Shown piece by piece: positions 46,501-58,500 of a stretch of 64,000 nucleotides of DNA (the stretch's first letter is position 1; the number at the start of each line of letters is the position of its first letter). The position numbers and the translations under genes are program-made. The notes beneath the pieces were generated by a model. That model searched no databases. It saw only the letters and a list, made by a program, of their open reading frames with translations, and was not told the DNA's origin. Source of the DNA: Gymnothorax reevesii (lineage: Eukaryota; Chordata; Actinopteri; Anguilliformes; Muraenidae); assembly GCA_029721435.1 (NCBI GenBank), contig CM056582.1, positions 34,988,611-35,052,610 on the forward strand, read 5' to 3'.

Positions 46501-49500
46501 GGTACATCAGAAAATTTTTGGCCACCCCCCCCAAAAAAATAAACGGGTAATACACACTCACATTTTGTTTTCAGAGTCCATTGCGGTTTATTTCACGCAT
46601 TGTAATTAAAATAAACCTCAACCTTTTCTGAAAAAATATAAGTAAACTGCCATAAACTGTAGGTTGTCATAAACTACAACTAGGCTACGTTTAGAAATGA
46701 GAAATAAATAACAAACCACCCCGGTGTAATTATTTTAAGTGTAACTGTTTTTAAGCCCCTTAATTGTGTTATTATGTTCAGTATAACAGGTTTCTTTTTT
46801 TAATATTCAACAACATTGCAATTAATGCATTTTCTGGACACCAACAGAAACTTACTTGCATATAACCAATCAGCCACCTTGTGCCGGACCTCTGAAGGAG
46901 AGTCTCGAGACAGTGAAATTTTTCTCGCTTCACTGGCTTTGCACTTATGAAGTAAAAATAACTGAGATTGCGTCAGCTTATAGAAAATACGAATGCTCTG
47001 AACAGATGATTTTTGTCTAGCCTAGCTGGAAACATTAAAAATGATTGGGAGGTTTGGAAACATCCACCTTAATTTCCAAATGATGGACACAAAGATTTAA
47101 TCATTCAAAATGTCTTTTAAGGTATAAAATCATTAGGCTGTATCGCACCCCTCTGCCTGAGTATAGCCGCCTACTTAAAATTATGTTTTTATGATGTAGA
47201 AAGAAAGCACCATAATCAACCTTTATTAACAGTCGACAGCGAAGTGCAAAAAAAATTCATGAACACCACTTGCCAAAACTGCCGATATGTTTGTAACGTT
47301 CAGTAGCTCGGCTAGGTGAAAGTAATCTGTTGGCCTACAGAGCATTCATATTATCGAGAATAAGATTACGCAATTTCGGTTATGTCTGCTTTATATTCAT
47401 CGGATTTTCATCGGTTTAGCTATTTTATTATTAATTTGCCAGATCAGTGCAGGATAATAAAAGTGGCAAGTTGGGTATCGCTAGACTACATTGATTGTAA
47501 CTAGCTCTTTTTACCAGCTTTGAATATTTGAACAACTACATTCATAACAAATTATTTATGAAAATGGCAGGCGAGATGAATGATTTGGCCAACAGTTATG
47601 TTGAGAGTAAGGCAGGCATTTACGATGTAATCGCCGAATTCTGGGCAGCGAATGTACTGTGCAGTCAGTGGTCCCGAGACCGTACCTCGGTGCAAGGCCA
47701 GTAAAGACAGAAAAAATTAAACTGTCTCAAGACACTCCTTCAGTGGTCCGGAACAAGGTTGCTGATTTGTTGTATGCAAATAATTTTCTGTTGGTGTCCG
47801 GAACTCTAGTGAGGGAAAAAAATTTGCTTCCCGCACCCTGCGCCCCCCCTGCAATTGCTCTGCGCCCCCCACTTTGGGAACCACTGCTTAAGAGCAACCT
47901 AATAACTAAATAAATGGCAAAGTTGTTGCTGGTATGTGAGCTATTTATCAGAATGGCCCAGTATTCTAAACGCCGCTACCTAGTCACAGGTCAGAAATGG
48001 AGGAAAATAGATTCGTAAATTAGTCGGTTATATAGCAGAGATTATCATCTTGAGCGAGCCAACATACTGTCTACTGGAGGCAGAACTGGACAACTCTTCA
48101 GAATGGAGTTCAGTGCAACCACGGCAAATGATCAGACGACTAGTGCTAAACTTTTAGTAAGTATACAACAATGGTAGCATTTCCATAATGACAATAATGC
48201 CTGTTGGTTAAGTGTGACTCGGCCACGTGTCATTTTCAGCAGAACTCCAAGCAGCCGACTGCATGCCACTGACGTTGACAGAGAAGAACAAAAATGCAAA
48301 CGATCAGTATGATAAGTTAAATCTAAAACATGATCAGGCCTCTGGGCTCTACATTATAAGCTATTGCTTCCAGAAACAAATTAATTACGCGAGTTGGCTA
48401 CTACAAACTATGCTATCGACAAAATGATAATCATCTTCGTTTTGCTTTATGGCAAATGATGCATCCAGACATCACTCCAAAAAGTTAAAGTTAAGAAGTA
48501 CGTATAACGTGGACCTTTATCACGGTATACAGTTGAATCTGAAAACTTATACCGATTTTTAGCCAAACCTATGGCATTATTTCCCTATATTGGCATATGT
48601 TTGCCTATAACAAATTTTTGTCCACAGTTAGTTTGTGATTCAAACCTGAACATGTTGGACTGTGAGCAAATGGAATTTACATAATGTAAATATTCATATT
48701 TCTTGTTACTTCAATCTGACATTTCTTATGAGTTTTAGTAAAATAATTGACAAACAATTATTACCAATTGGAAGAAGATAAGTGCTTAATTGAGTGTGGG
48801 TTCATGGCATTCAAGTCATATTTTACTGTCTGAGCCAAAATAAGGTTGCATTTAGGTGTGATTAGGGCTGGGCGGTATCCCGGTTTTATGACTTACACCG
48901 GTATAATTTTGAAGGAGGTGTGAATTTGAGACAATACCCCCATACCGGTGTTTTATTATTTATTATATTATGATGTGTACGTCACCCACTCCGCTGCTTG
49001 CCGATCAGGCGTTTTCAGGCAGCTTTCACTGCTCAGGGCCTTCAAGCTCTGCCCCTTGCGTGAGCAGGTGCGCTCCCCGTCACACTGTTTCCATGACTGC
49101 CGGTAGAGGCGAGCGACTTAGCAGACAATGGTATGGCGGTCGACGATGAACAGGAGCTGGTTCCGAAGGGAAAAAAAAAACGACAGCTCTGTAATTTGGA
49201 GGTATTTTAGATATATACCGAGGAGCAACAAGACGCTATCTGTAAAACCTGTCGCAAGGAAGTTGTTTCAAAAGGTGGATGTATTGCGATGTATAGCCTG
49301 TCCATCACAGGTTGCATGAGATGGCTTGTTGCAGTTCTCCTTAACTTTACTGGTCTCTTCTTTTTTTTGTCCACTGTTTATTAAATTGTCACTTATTTTA
49401 TTAAGAGCTCTTTGTCACTTGAACTATTGGCACTGTGGTGGAAATTCTTATTTCAAAGTGTGTACCTCCTGAACTGTAGGTGTCGTTGTTTATATAAGGA

Positions 49501-52500
49501 TTTGCTTTCTGTAACCTTCCGGCCCTTTCTCTTTGTTCACTGTAACTCCTTCCCTCCTGTTGTGAATAAGATCTGTGGTCACCCCCGTTTCTAGGAGGTC
49601 TCCACCTAGGACTTTTGTCTGTAAAGTGTGGCTTCCCGTGCACGTATAAACGAATATCAACTGCCTTTGACTGAGTGTGTTATTACTTATTGCTACAATA
49701 CTTAAAATACACAACGCAGAAGGGGAAATCCCCCACAGCACTTAACACGTTGACTGCCGACTGCGAGACAACTCGTAATGGCCGGGGCTAGACCTGAAAA
49801 TTCGGGGGAAAATATCCATCCCTCTATTGACAACAGTCTTGGCTAATTCTAGATGGTTTTCCTTCCTTAAAACGTTTTCCAATACATGAAAAGTCAAATG
49901 GCAATTGAAGACACTGCTTTCCCCCATGCAATCTAATGGCGACAAAATAATGGGCTACATTCAGTTCAGTACAGAAGAATAATTTAATTATAATTAGGAC
50001 TATGCACCAGCACTCGGCGACTGTATTTCTGAGCTCTTCAGCGAATGAGGGTAATTCTGGTGACAAGATTGTGCTTTCGTTCGTTATCATTTTCCAATCG
50101 GACTGCTGCCTCTTTTTGTTTTACAGCCAGTTGCGTGACCGTGCTGCAAAAACAGGTGTACATATTTGGCACTGAAATTACCTTCATTCGCTAAAGAATT
50201 CTAAAATGCTGCTCTCGCTGGAAAAAAATTACCGTAGCTAAGTGCTAGTGCAAAGACCTATTTATAATTAAATTATCTTTTTGTACTGAATGTTGCCAGA
50301 GCTGCCAACTCTCAGGCATTCTGAGCGAGTCTCGCGCTTCTTATTAGCACGTTCCAGTGCTGTAGTCAGCAATTATTCAGTTAATGTGCATTTAAGACAT
50401 TCTCTTGCAGAATTACAGTCGTTGTCCACGATAGTTAATCAGTTTCACGTGCATTACGGTTCATTTTCCCACTAGTGACATAGAATTCGGGAGTCATGAT
50501 CGATTTCCTTCTTTACTCGGGAATTGGAAGCCATGGAATGGCATAAAGACATTTCAAATAGTCTTATTCCATTCAAACAATAAAAACGATCATGAAACAA
50601 ATGCATTGCTTTTAATTGCCAATTTTAAAAAGTGCAAGAGGTCCAGAGTCGTCATTGCTTTCCGTGTTGGTGAAATTCACCATTTATGCAAGGGAGGTAA
50701 ACTGCCATGCACAAGGAATTAAATTATGGGTAAGAATCTCAAATTTACGCTGATTGAACAGTTGCTGACTTCGGTGAATATGCCTTCAAAATACGTGTGA
50801 CCAACGCCATATACATGAGAATGCGTAGAAAGTTGGTAGCCCTGATGTAGCCCATTATTTTGTCGCTGTTGGATCGCATGGGGGAGAGACGCCGTGTCTT
50901 CAATTGCCTCTTGATTATTCTTGAATTATTTTTTCCCCTTATTTAAATCTGTGTTCATGCACAGCCGCAGGCCTGTGTTCTTAGCCAGGGTAGGCCTATT
51001 GAATCCGTTTACATTTTTGACTTTCACACAGCTCTGCAGGAGCAGAGGTATACATTTAGGTATCAATTAACCATTTTTGGTATTTTTACTTTTCATGTGA
51101 AACATAAGGCCTAGGTTCTCATTCAGGGTTGGCCTGTAGCTACTTCAATGCTCTTTACTGCTTTGTTATTTGCACAGCTCTGGGGCTCTGTATGAGCAGA
51201 ATTATGCCTATTTGTATAAAGTATAGACTATTGTTGTAGAGATTTGATTTTACAGAACTGTGTATCGCTTTCCTTCAGAAAAGATATGCTGCTTACATTT
51301 ATTTTCACAGCTGTGCCTTCTTGAGCAGAGAAAGAAAATCTGTAACGTTTTGTATGTGGTCCAAGTCTTAGGTTTTGATTTTCTGATGACGTTGAGTAAA
51401 ATGAATCACTTTTCTTGCTCTGAATGAAATATCGTTTTCATACCGTATACCGTATGGGATAACTTTAAATCCATTCCACACCCTTAATTACACAGCAACC
51501 AGCATGCCGAAGTTGGATCTGTTCCTGTTGTAATACATGTAATAATCACTTGGCCACAAGTCACTCCGGATTACAAAATGACAGTTTTTTGCATGGTAAG
51601 CTGGCCCTATCAAGTTAGTAATTCAACTATTTGTCATCAAAGTGATATTGGACTTCTTTTGATCAAGTTCCCATTTGTCTAAAGTAGTAGCCAGATAATT
51701 AGACTGGAGGATAGCCTTATTAGTCCTTAATACTTCCCCAGCACTCTTGCAAAGCTGGCACTTGAACCAGCACTCTGTCTCCACAATATTGTTATACCAT
51801 GTGACTGTGTGCAGTTTGTCATAAAGCTTTGCTGGATGTTAGTTATATTTCTGTGAAAAATATGCAGCAATTCGATTTTCTGACCAACTTTTGTTTTATT
51901 CTTTTCATCTCAAGTAGCATGCAAACCACATTACGGCTGCAGGACAGCCAGCACCGACAAAGGTCAAGATACTAATAGTGTTCTCTCACCACGCAATTTG
52001 ATTGATTGATTTCGCTCCATGTTTGAATTTTAATCACAGTTTAAAAATGTGATTTTTAAAAAAAAAATGCATTTTGCAGCCTGTACCATTTTCATTGCCA
52101 CAGTATTAGAAAATTTCTTGTAACTGCCAGTAACCACCCTGATGGGAAGAGGACCTGGCCAGAACACTATTGTACAGGTGTTGCTGACAAGTTGATGCAT
52201 ACCTACTAGTCTCTGAATGTCTGTCCACTTATTCTGTGACTGTGTACGCACACTGTATGACTGAATTCAAGTTCTCTAAGGTTTCTAATGAAAATTTAAG
52301 GCATAATGTGTGGCTAAATGGTTTTCTCTGTGGCTAACTGAACTTTGGGGTGATTAGCCACTGTGGCTGAGTGAAACTTTTGGCCAGCACACACCCTGGC
52401 ATTGTCAGTGTGGTGTAAGATTAGGTATGCTCTCAATTTGATAATTACTGTGCAACATTGAGCAAAATGTGGGCTAACTGTTCAATTGAAAAGTTTTTTG

Positions 52501-55500
52501 TGGATTGAATGTTAAGAATGTTCAGTTGTTTGTAGTCGCATGAATATTTGTGTTATCCGCACTAATGTGGTCCAGAAATATTTTTTATGGTCAAACGGTG
52601 TGATAAAAATGTTAAATGCACTTAAGTGTTCATTTACTGTCACAAATGACTTTAAAGACGGTGTTAATGCCTTTCATATTAACGCAAATGAAAGTATTTT
52701 TGCTGTATTGTGTGCTGAATGACGCTAAAGATTGCCCAAAAAGGAGTGATTAAAATGACGTTACTGAATCTGCGGCAGAGGTAGAAAGTCCAGGAGTCGG
52801 TTTTCTCCCTCCCACAGAATGAGCTGATCACTCATATTGGCTCTCTCCTGTCAGAAGTAAATCCAGATGGTTGGAACAAAGTTCTAGGGAGGATTTTTAC
52901 TTTCTCAACATGGACTTTATGCTGTATGCGCAAATGTTCGATTTTTGGCGCTGATGAATGTTTCTTGGTGAAATTGGTCGCCATTTCATGCAAATGAATG
53001 CGTATTTTCTCGCACCGAACAGCAAAAAGTGTACAACTAATATTACAGTATACTATTATAAAATATGTAGGCCTTCTATTATTATTACAAATATATACTA
53101 CTATTATTACTATTAGGCCTATTAATTATTACAGCCAATTTTAATGTTTATTTCTTTTTTTTTTAAATCAACCATGTCTCCTATGCTTATAATAAATCTG
53201 CCAGATCATCATCTGAGGATCATGGTGAGGACAGGGGGGGCATTTGCTCAAAAAAGGTTGAGAACCACTGCTCTAAATTTGTAATGGTTCAACATTTGTC
53301 TCAGAAAATTTTCAATGCTATCTGTTTGTTACCTCTTCAATGTTTTTGCCTTCTTGAGCATTTAGATGTAGCAATTGGTTATTATCCCCCGCCGCGCGAT
53401 TAGTGCAAAGCGGGGGATATAGCATTGGGGTCCGTCCGCACGGACACATAAAATGGAGGCGGCGTGGATATTGCCATGTTAGTGGCAGACACTTGTTTAT
53501 TCTGCTCTACAAAGCATAAGTGCAGTAATTACTTATTAGGTAAAATGTGAGCAACTCTGTTTTGGCCCTGAAAGTACATTGAGGTCAGGATTTATTTGGA
53601 CAGAAATTATACCATGGTGAATCAGTTAATCAATAATCAGTCATAGAAATGCTGACTATTTGTTATGACAGCAAACAAACTCTGAAGCCATTTTTTTACT
53701 GTTTAAATTATTGCGTAGTTACTGCACTTAGCCTTTGTAGGGCAGTATTGTTTGTTGGTTGTTTGTTAAAGAGGAGGAAGAATTTCTAGATGTTATAAAT
53801 AATAATTTATTGGTGCAGTATGTAAATAAACCTACCAGAGATAAGGCAATTTTAGACTTGGTACTCTGTAATGACCCAGATAGAATTAGCAATGTTGATG
53901 TACTGTGAGATCACTCTGCTGTTAATTTTGATGTTTCATGGGACGCTAAAAAGGTTTTTTCAAAAACAAAAATTTTCAATTTTAGACGAGCAAACTTTGA
54001 CAGGATGTGCTCATATCTAAGTGAAATAAAATGGGATACACTCCTGGACTGTGAGTCTGTAAATGAGATGTGGGAAAGATTTAAGGGGGTTTTACTTGAA
54101 TCACGATGCAGATTCATTCCAAAGGTGTCCAAAAGTAAGCTGAAAAAGCAGAATCCTCAGTGGATGACCAAAAGTATTTGTAGCATTTTGAGGGAAAAGA
54201 GGAATCTTTGAGATGTACGTAAAGGATAACAATGAGAATTCTAAGGCTGAATACTGTAAAAGACTGTATGAAAGACAAATTGCAGAGGGGGCAAAAACTA
54301 ACCCGAAGCACTACTTTGAGTACTGTGGCAGAAAAAGGAAAGTTAAAGAGCAGGTTAAGTGCATATAGAATAAAAACTGATCGCTGCTATTTGATTACAA
54401 GGATATTGTGGATGCCTTAAACAGTTTCTTTGTTGAGAATTTTACCTCAGAGGGGGTCTTTATTTGGCCAGGGGGCATGTTAAATGCTCAAGAATATTTA
54501 ACAGAAATTGAGGTCCGGGATAAAGTATTAGGCCAGTCAGTTTAATTTGCATTGCGTGCAAAATATTGGAATCTATCATAAAAGATGAGCTGGACGGAAC
54601 TGGAGGGATAGCCAACATGGTTTTCGTAAGGGAAGGTCATGCCAGACAAACCTTCTGGAATTTTTTGAAGAGGCCACCAGGGCTTATGACATCATATACT
54701 TGGATTTTCAGAAAGCATTCAATACAGTATTGCATAAGAGACTAATTTTTAAATTTAGCTCCATTGGAATTACAGGAGGTATTCTGGAGTGGATTCAAAA
54801 CTGGTTACTGGACAGAACACAGAGTGGTGGTCAGTGGTATCTCATCTGAGCTAGGTATGGTGGGGAGTGGCGTCCCCCAGGGATCGGTGTTGGGGCCCCT
54901 GCTGTTCTTCATCTACATTAATGACCTTGATAGTAATATTGAGAGCAGATTGGTTAAATTTGCAGATGACACTAAATTGGGGGGTTTGGCAGATAGTCTA
55001 TGGTCCCCTAAAGTGATTCAGGACGATTTGGATATAATCCAGAATTGGGCAGAAGTGTGGCAAATGAAATTTAATCTAGCAAAATGTAAAGTTGTGCATG
55101 TAGTTAATAAAAACATTAGACGGGGTTACTTCATGGGAGGTTTAAAACTGGAATGTGCTGTACACGAGAAAGATCCAGGAGTTATTGTCGACCAAACCCT
55201 CACAGGCTCTAGCCATTGTGCCGTAGCAGTTAAAAGAGCCAATCGGATGCTGGAATACATTGCCAAAAGTATTGAGTACAAATCTAAGGAGGTGATGCTT
55301 CTTTTGTACAACACATTCGTCAGACGACATCTGGAGTATTGTGTACAGTTCTGGGGACCATACTTTAAGAAAGATATAGAGGCTCTAGAGCAGGGGTGTC
55401 AAACGTACGGCCCGCGGGCCAAAACTGGCCCGCCAGTGGGTGAAATCCGGCCCGCAGGATGACTTAGCAATGTATAAAAATAACAGAAAAAACATGAACT

Positions 55501-58500
55501 ACAATTTTTCAATTAAAGTCACTGCTATTCCTAATTTGTCCACTTGGTGTTGCACTTTTTTTTTTTTCTTCTTCCCGCTGTCAAAATTACACTCTGTGGC
55601 ACCCAAATTACTCAAAATGTCTAAAAGGAGAAAAGTGGACACTGTGTAGAGTTTTCCAAGAAAAATGGACCCTTTCCTATTTATTCACGGAGGTTACTGG
55701 GAAACCTGTGTGCTTGGTGTGCTCGCAGCCAGTTTTAGTGCTCAAAGAATATAATATTCGGCGCCGCTATGAGACTAATCATGGCGAAAAATACAACAGC
55801 TTGCAAGGACAATGGAGAAGAAATAAGATAAATGAATTGTTAGCGGGTCTGTGGAAACAACTATGTTTTTACTCATAGCTGAGAGATCAGTGATGCAGCA
55901 GTGAAAGCTAGCTACCTTATTGCGCGCGAAATAGCATCAGCATCAAAGCCATACTATGAGGCTGAGTTCGTGAAAACGTGCATGCTGAAGGCAACTGAAA
56001 TCGTGTGTCCTGAAAAGCGACAGGCTCGTACCAACATAAGTCTGACAAGAAACACTGTGGCAGATAGGATTTCAGATCTTTTGATAGATTTGGACAACCA
56101 AATGAAGCAGGAAGTCAAGTCATTTGTTGCATTTTCGGTCGCAATTGATGAGAGCATGGGCACTACAGATGTTGTGCAACTAGCCATATTCGTTTGTGAT
56201 GTTGATTAGACTTTGATCATCACCGAGGAGTTCCTTGAGTTGCCTATGCCTATGATGGACGCCACAACAGCAGTCAACATTTACAGCTCTCTCGTTGGAG
56301 GGCTGGACAGGATCGGAGTGGACTGGGCCTTGGCTGTCAGCCTGGCTACAGATGGCGCGCCATCAATGATCGGGAAAAAAGCAGGTGGTGTGACGAAATT
56401 CAGAGAGAAAGTACAGGCCGCAAATGGAGGACATAATTTTTGGAAGTTTTGCTGTATTTTGCACCAGGAGGCATTGTGTTGCAAGTCATTAAAAATGGAT
56501 CACGTCATGGAAGTGGTTGTCGAACAGTTAATTTCATTCGAGCCAGAGGTTTAACTGCCATACCACACTGAGGTAAGGTGGTTAAAGAGGAAATACGGGC
56601 CACCTACCTTGTTAGTTATAAACTTTTAGAAATTACATTACTGAAAAAGAATGCAATATCCAAATGGGCCGAAAATGCGGTTATTCCGCATTATTTTGAT
56701 GTTTATGCAACCCACTCGGTGACTGCATTAAAAACGGAGGCGGGCGAGGCTGGCGTAGATTTAACTGGGAGTTGGTAGGGACTTTGACACGGCCTTTATG
56801 ACAATTAGTCCTGGCCAGTTCTCAATTATTTTCCTTCATCGACGCGTTTTCAAATTATCGTAATTGGCAACTGAAGACACGGTTCCTCTCCATAAGCGAT
56901 TTAACTCTTTAAGTGTTGATGCAACCCTGAACTTTTTGCAGTCCATAATGAACAGGTGCTTGTTTTCTCTGATTAAGCAAGAAGGCAATCGGTCATCGGG
57001 ATGCGTATTTGCTGTGTTTAAATCAACGTTATTCAAAATTGCTTTCCTGTCCAGTCGCAGGCAAGCAGTAAATTAATTTTCTGAACTTAATGTACCCCAC
57101 CGTATCATCGCTGGATGCTGTAAGATCACATATAGAGAGGAACCATGTCTTCAGTTGCCAAATACGATAATTTGAAAACGCGTAGATGAAGGAAAATAAT
57201 TGAGAACTGGCCAGGAGTAATTGTCATAAAGGCCGTGTCAAAGTCCCTACCAACTCCCAGTTAAATCTACGCCCCTGCCCGCAACACACCTCGCCGGCAA
57301 ACTCATAGGCCTCATAGGAACTGATTCTACGATTGTACAACACACTTGAAATGCCGCTTGATCCGCCGAATAATCCTCAGTAAATTATGGTAAACAATGC
57401 AGAATGTGCGCGCGGGGGTTCCGCCAATGACGTCTTGCAGCGCGAATCTTGCATTGTCCCGTTCATTCTCGTTTACTTCTCGCGTCGGAGCTGCTGAGCA
57501 GATGTCATTTAAAAAGTATTACTCTGAGGTAGAGAGATTTTTTTTGGCAGTTGCGCTGCAATTTATGAATCTATACTACATATACAAAAGATTGAGCATA
57601 TTTTTTTAAATTTCAAAATCTGCCCGTATTTCCTTTTTAAGCAGAGGTGGCGTGCTGAAGCGTTTTTTTGATCTACGAGAGGAAATTGGACAGTTTATGG
57701 AGAAAAAGGGCAAACCATTGTTGGAATTTAAATCCCCAGAATGGTTGCAGGACCTTGCATTTATGGTGGATATTACGGAGCACTTGAATAATTTGAGCAA
57801 AATGTTTCAAGGCTGCAAAAAAGTTGTCACACAGTATTATGACAGCACGTTCAAGTTTAAGCTGACTTTGTGGGAGAGACAGCTGTCAAGTGGCAATCCT
57901 GCTCATTTTCCTCATCTCAGATGTGCGTGTGACCGGAGTTAATGCTGACATGAGTCGGTACAAAAACAAGATAACGGTATTACTGCGGGAGTTTGAGCAA
58001 AGGTTTTAGGTTTGGCGTACTTGAGACAGAGTTTGCAGTTTTCCGCTCGCCATTCACAGTCAAGGCTTCTGATGTGCCCGTCGACATCCAACTTGAAATA
58101 ATTGATTTGCAGTGTGATTCAGATTTGAAGGACAAATTTGCCTTGGCGGGCTTGGACACATTTTATCAGTATCTCTTGCCAGGATACCCCAAATTGACAG
58201 CCCTGGCTGCAAAGGTTTTGTGCATGTTTAGGACTACCTACCTTTGTGAACAGGTTTTCTCTGTAATGAGTATCAATAAAACAAAGCTGCGCTCAAGGCT
58301 CACACACAAGCACTTAAATTACGTTCTGAAATTGGCTGCTACTCAGGTTCTGACACCTGATGTTGATGCACTTGTGAAGTCTAAAAGATGCCAAGTTTCA
58401 GGAGCTAATTAAACAATGAGTTAGCCTAATTCATGTAAAATGCTGCTTCAGACACTTTTGCATACTGAAAAATACAGTTCTGTGAAAATGAATTCATACT

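Larger units (their letters stand above)
48866..51488 (+). mobile_element. ZBED-type hAT fossil
   Basis: The left end agggctgggcggtatcccgg and the inner 'cataccggtg', set against right-end sequence with cataccgtataccgtatggg, are the imperfect TIR region of Tol2/ZBED-like hAT elements. The BED-finger coding remnant (49134-49320) agrees. Other repeats are nested inside. The limits are approximate and no clear duplication is visible. Confidence 0.5.
55617..58412 (+). pseudogene. hAT transposase related to GTF2IRD2-type proteins, broken
   Basis: From ATG 55617 ([10 protein letters not shown]) a frameshift at once gives the zinc-finger region ([20 protein letters not shown] with [11 protein letters not shown]). 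55901-56209 and 56213-56554 encode the RNase-H-like core ([20 protein letters not shown], first Asp; [15 protein letters not shown], second Asp) and a helical insert ([14 protein letters not shown]). The TTAA element interrupts YHTEVRWL at 56585. Coding resumes at 57641 ([20 protein letters not shown]) and the C-terminal dimerisation domain is at 57993-58412 ([38 protein letters not shown]). At least four frameshifts or stops are present. The family has given rise to host genes; this copy is dead. Confidence 0.85.

Noticed and set aside
47563..47915. Possible captured gene in the Charlie-type hAT ([16 protein letters not shown])
   Set aside because: Short and interrupted, with no family recognised.
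52778..52910. MITE starting agaggtagaaagtccagg
   Set aside because: Only one end is convincing; the proposed right end does not pair well.
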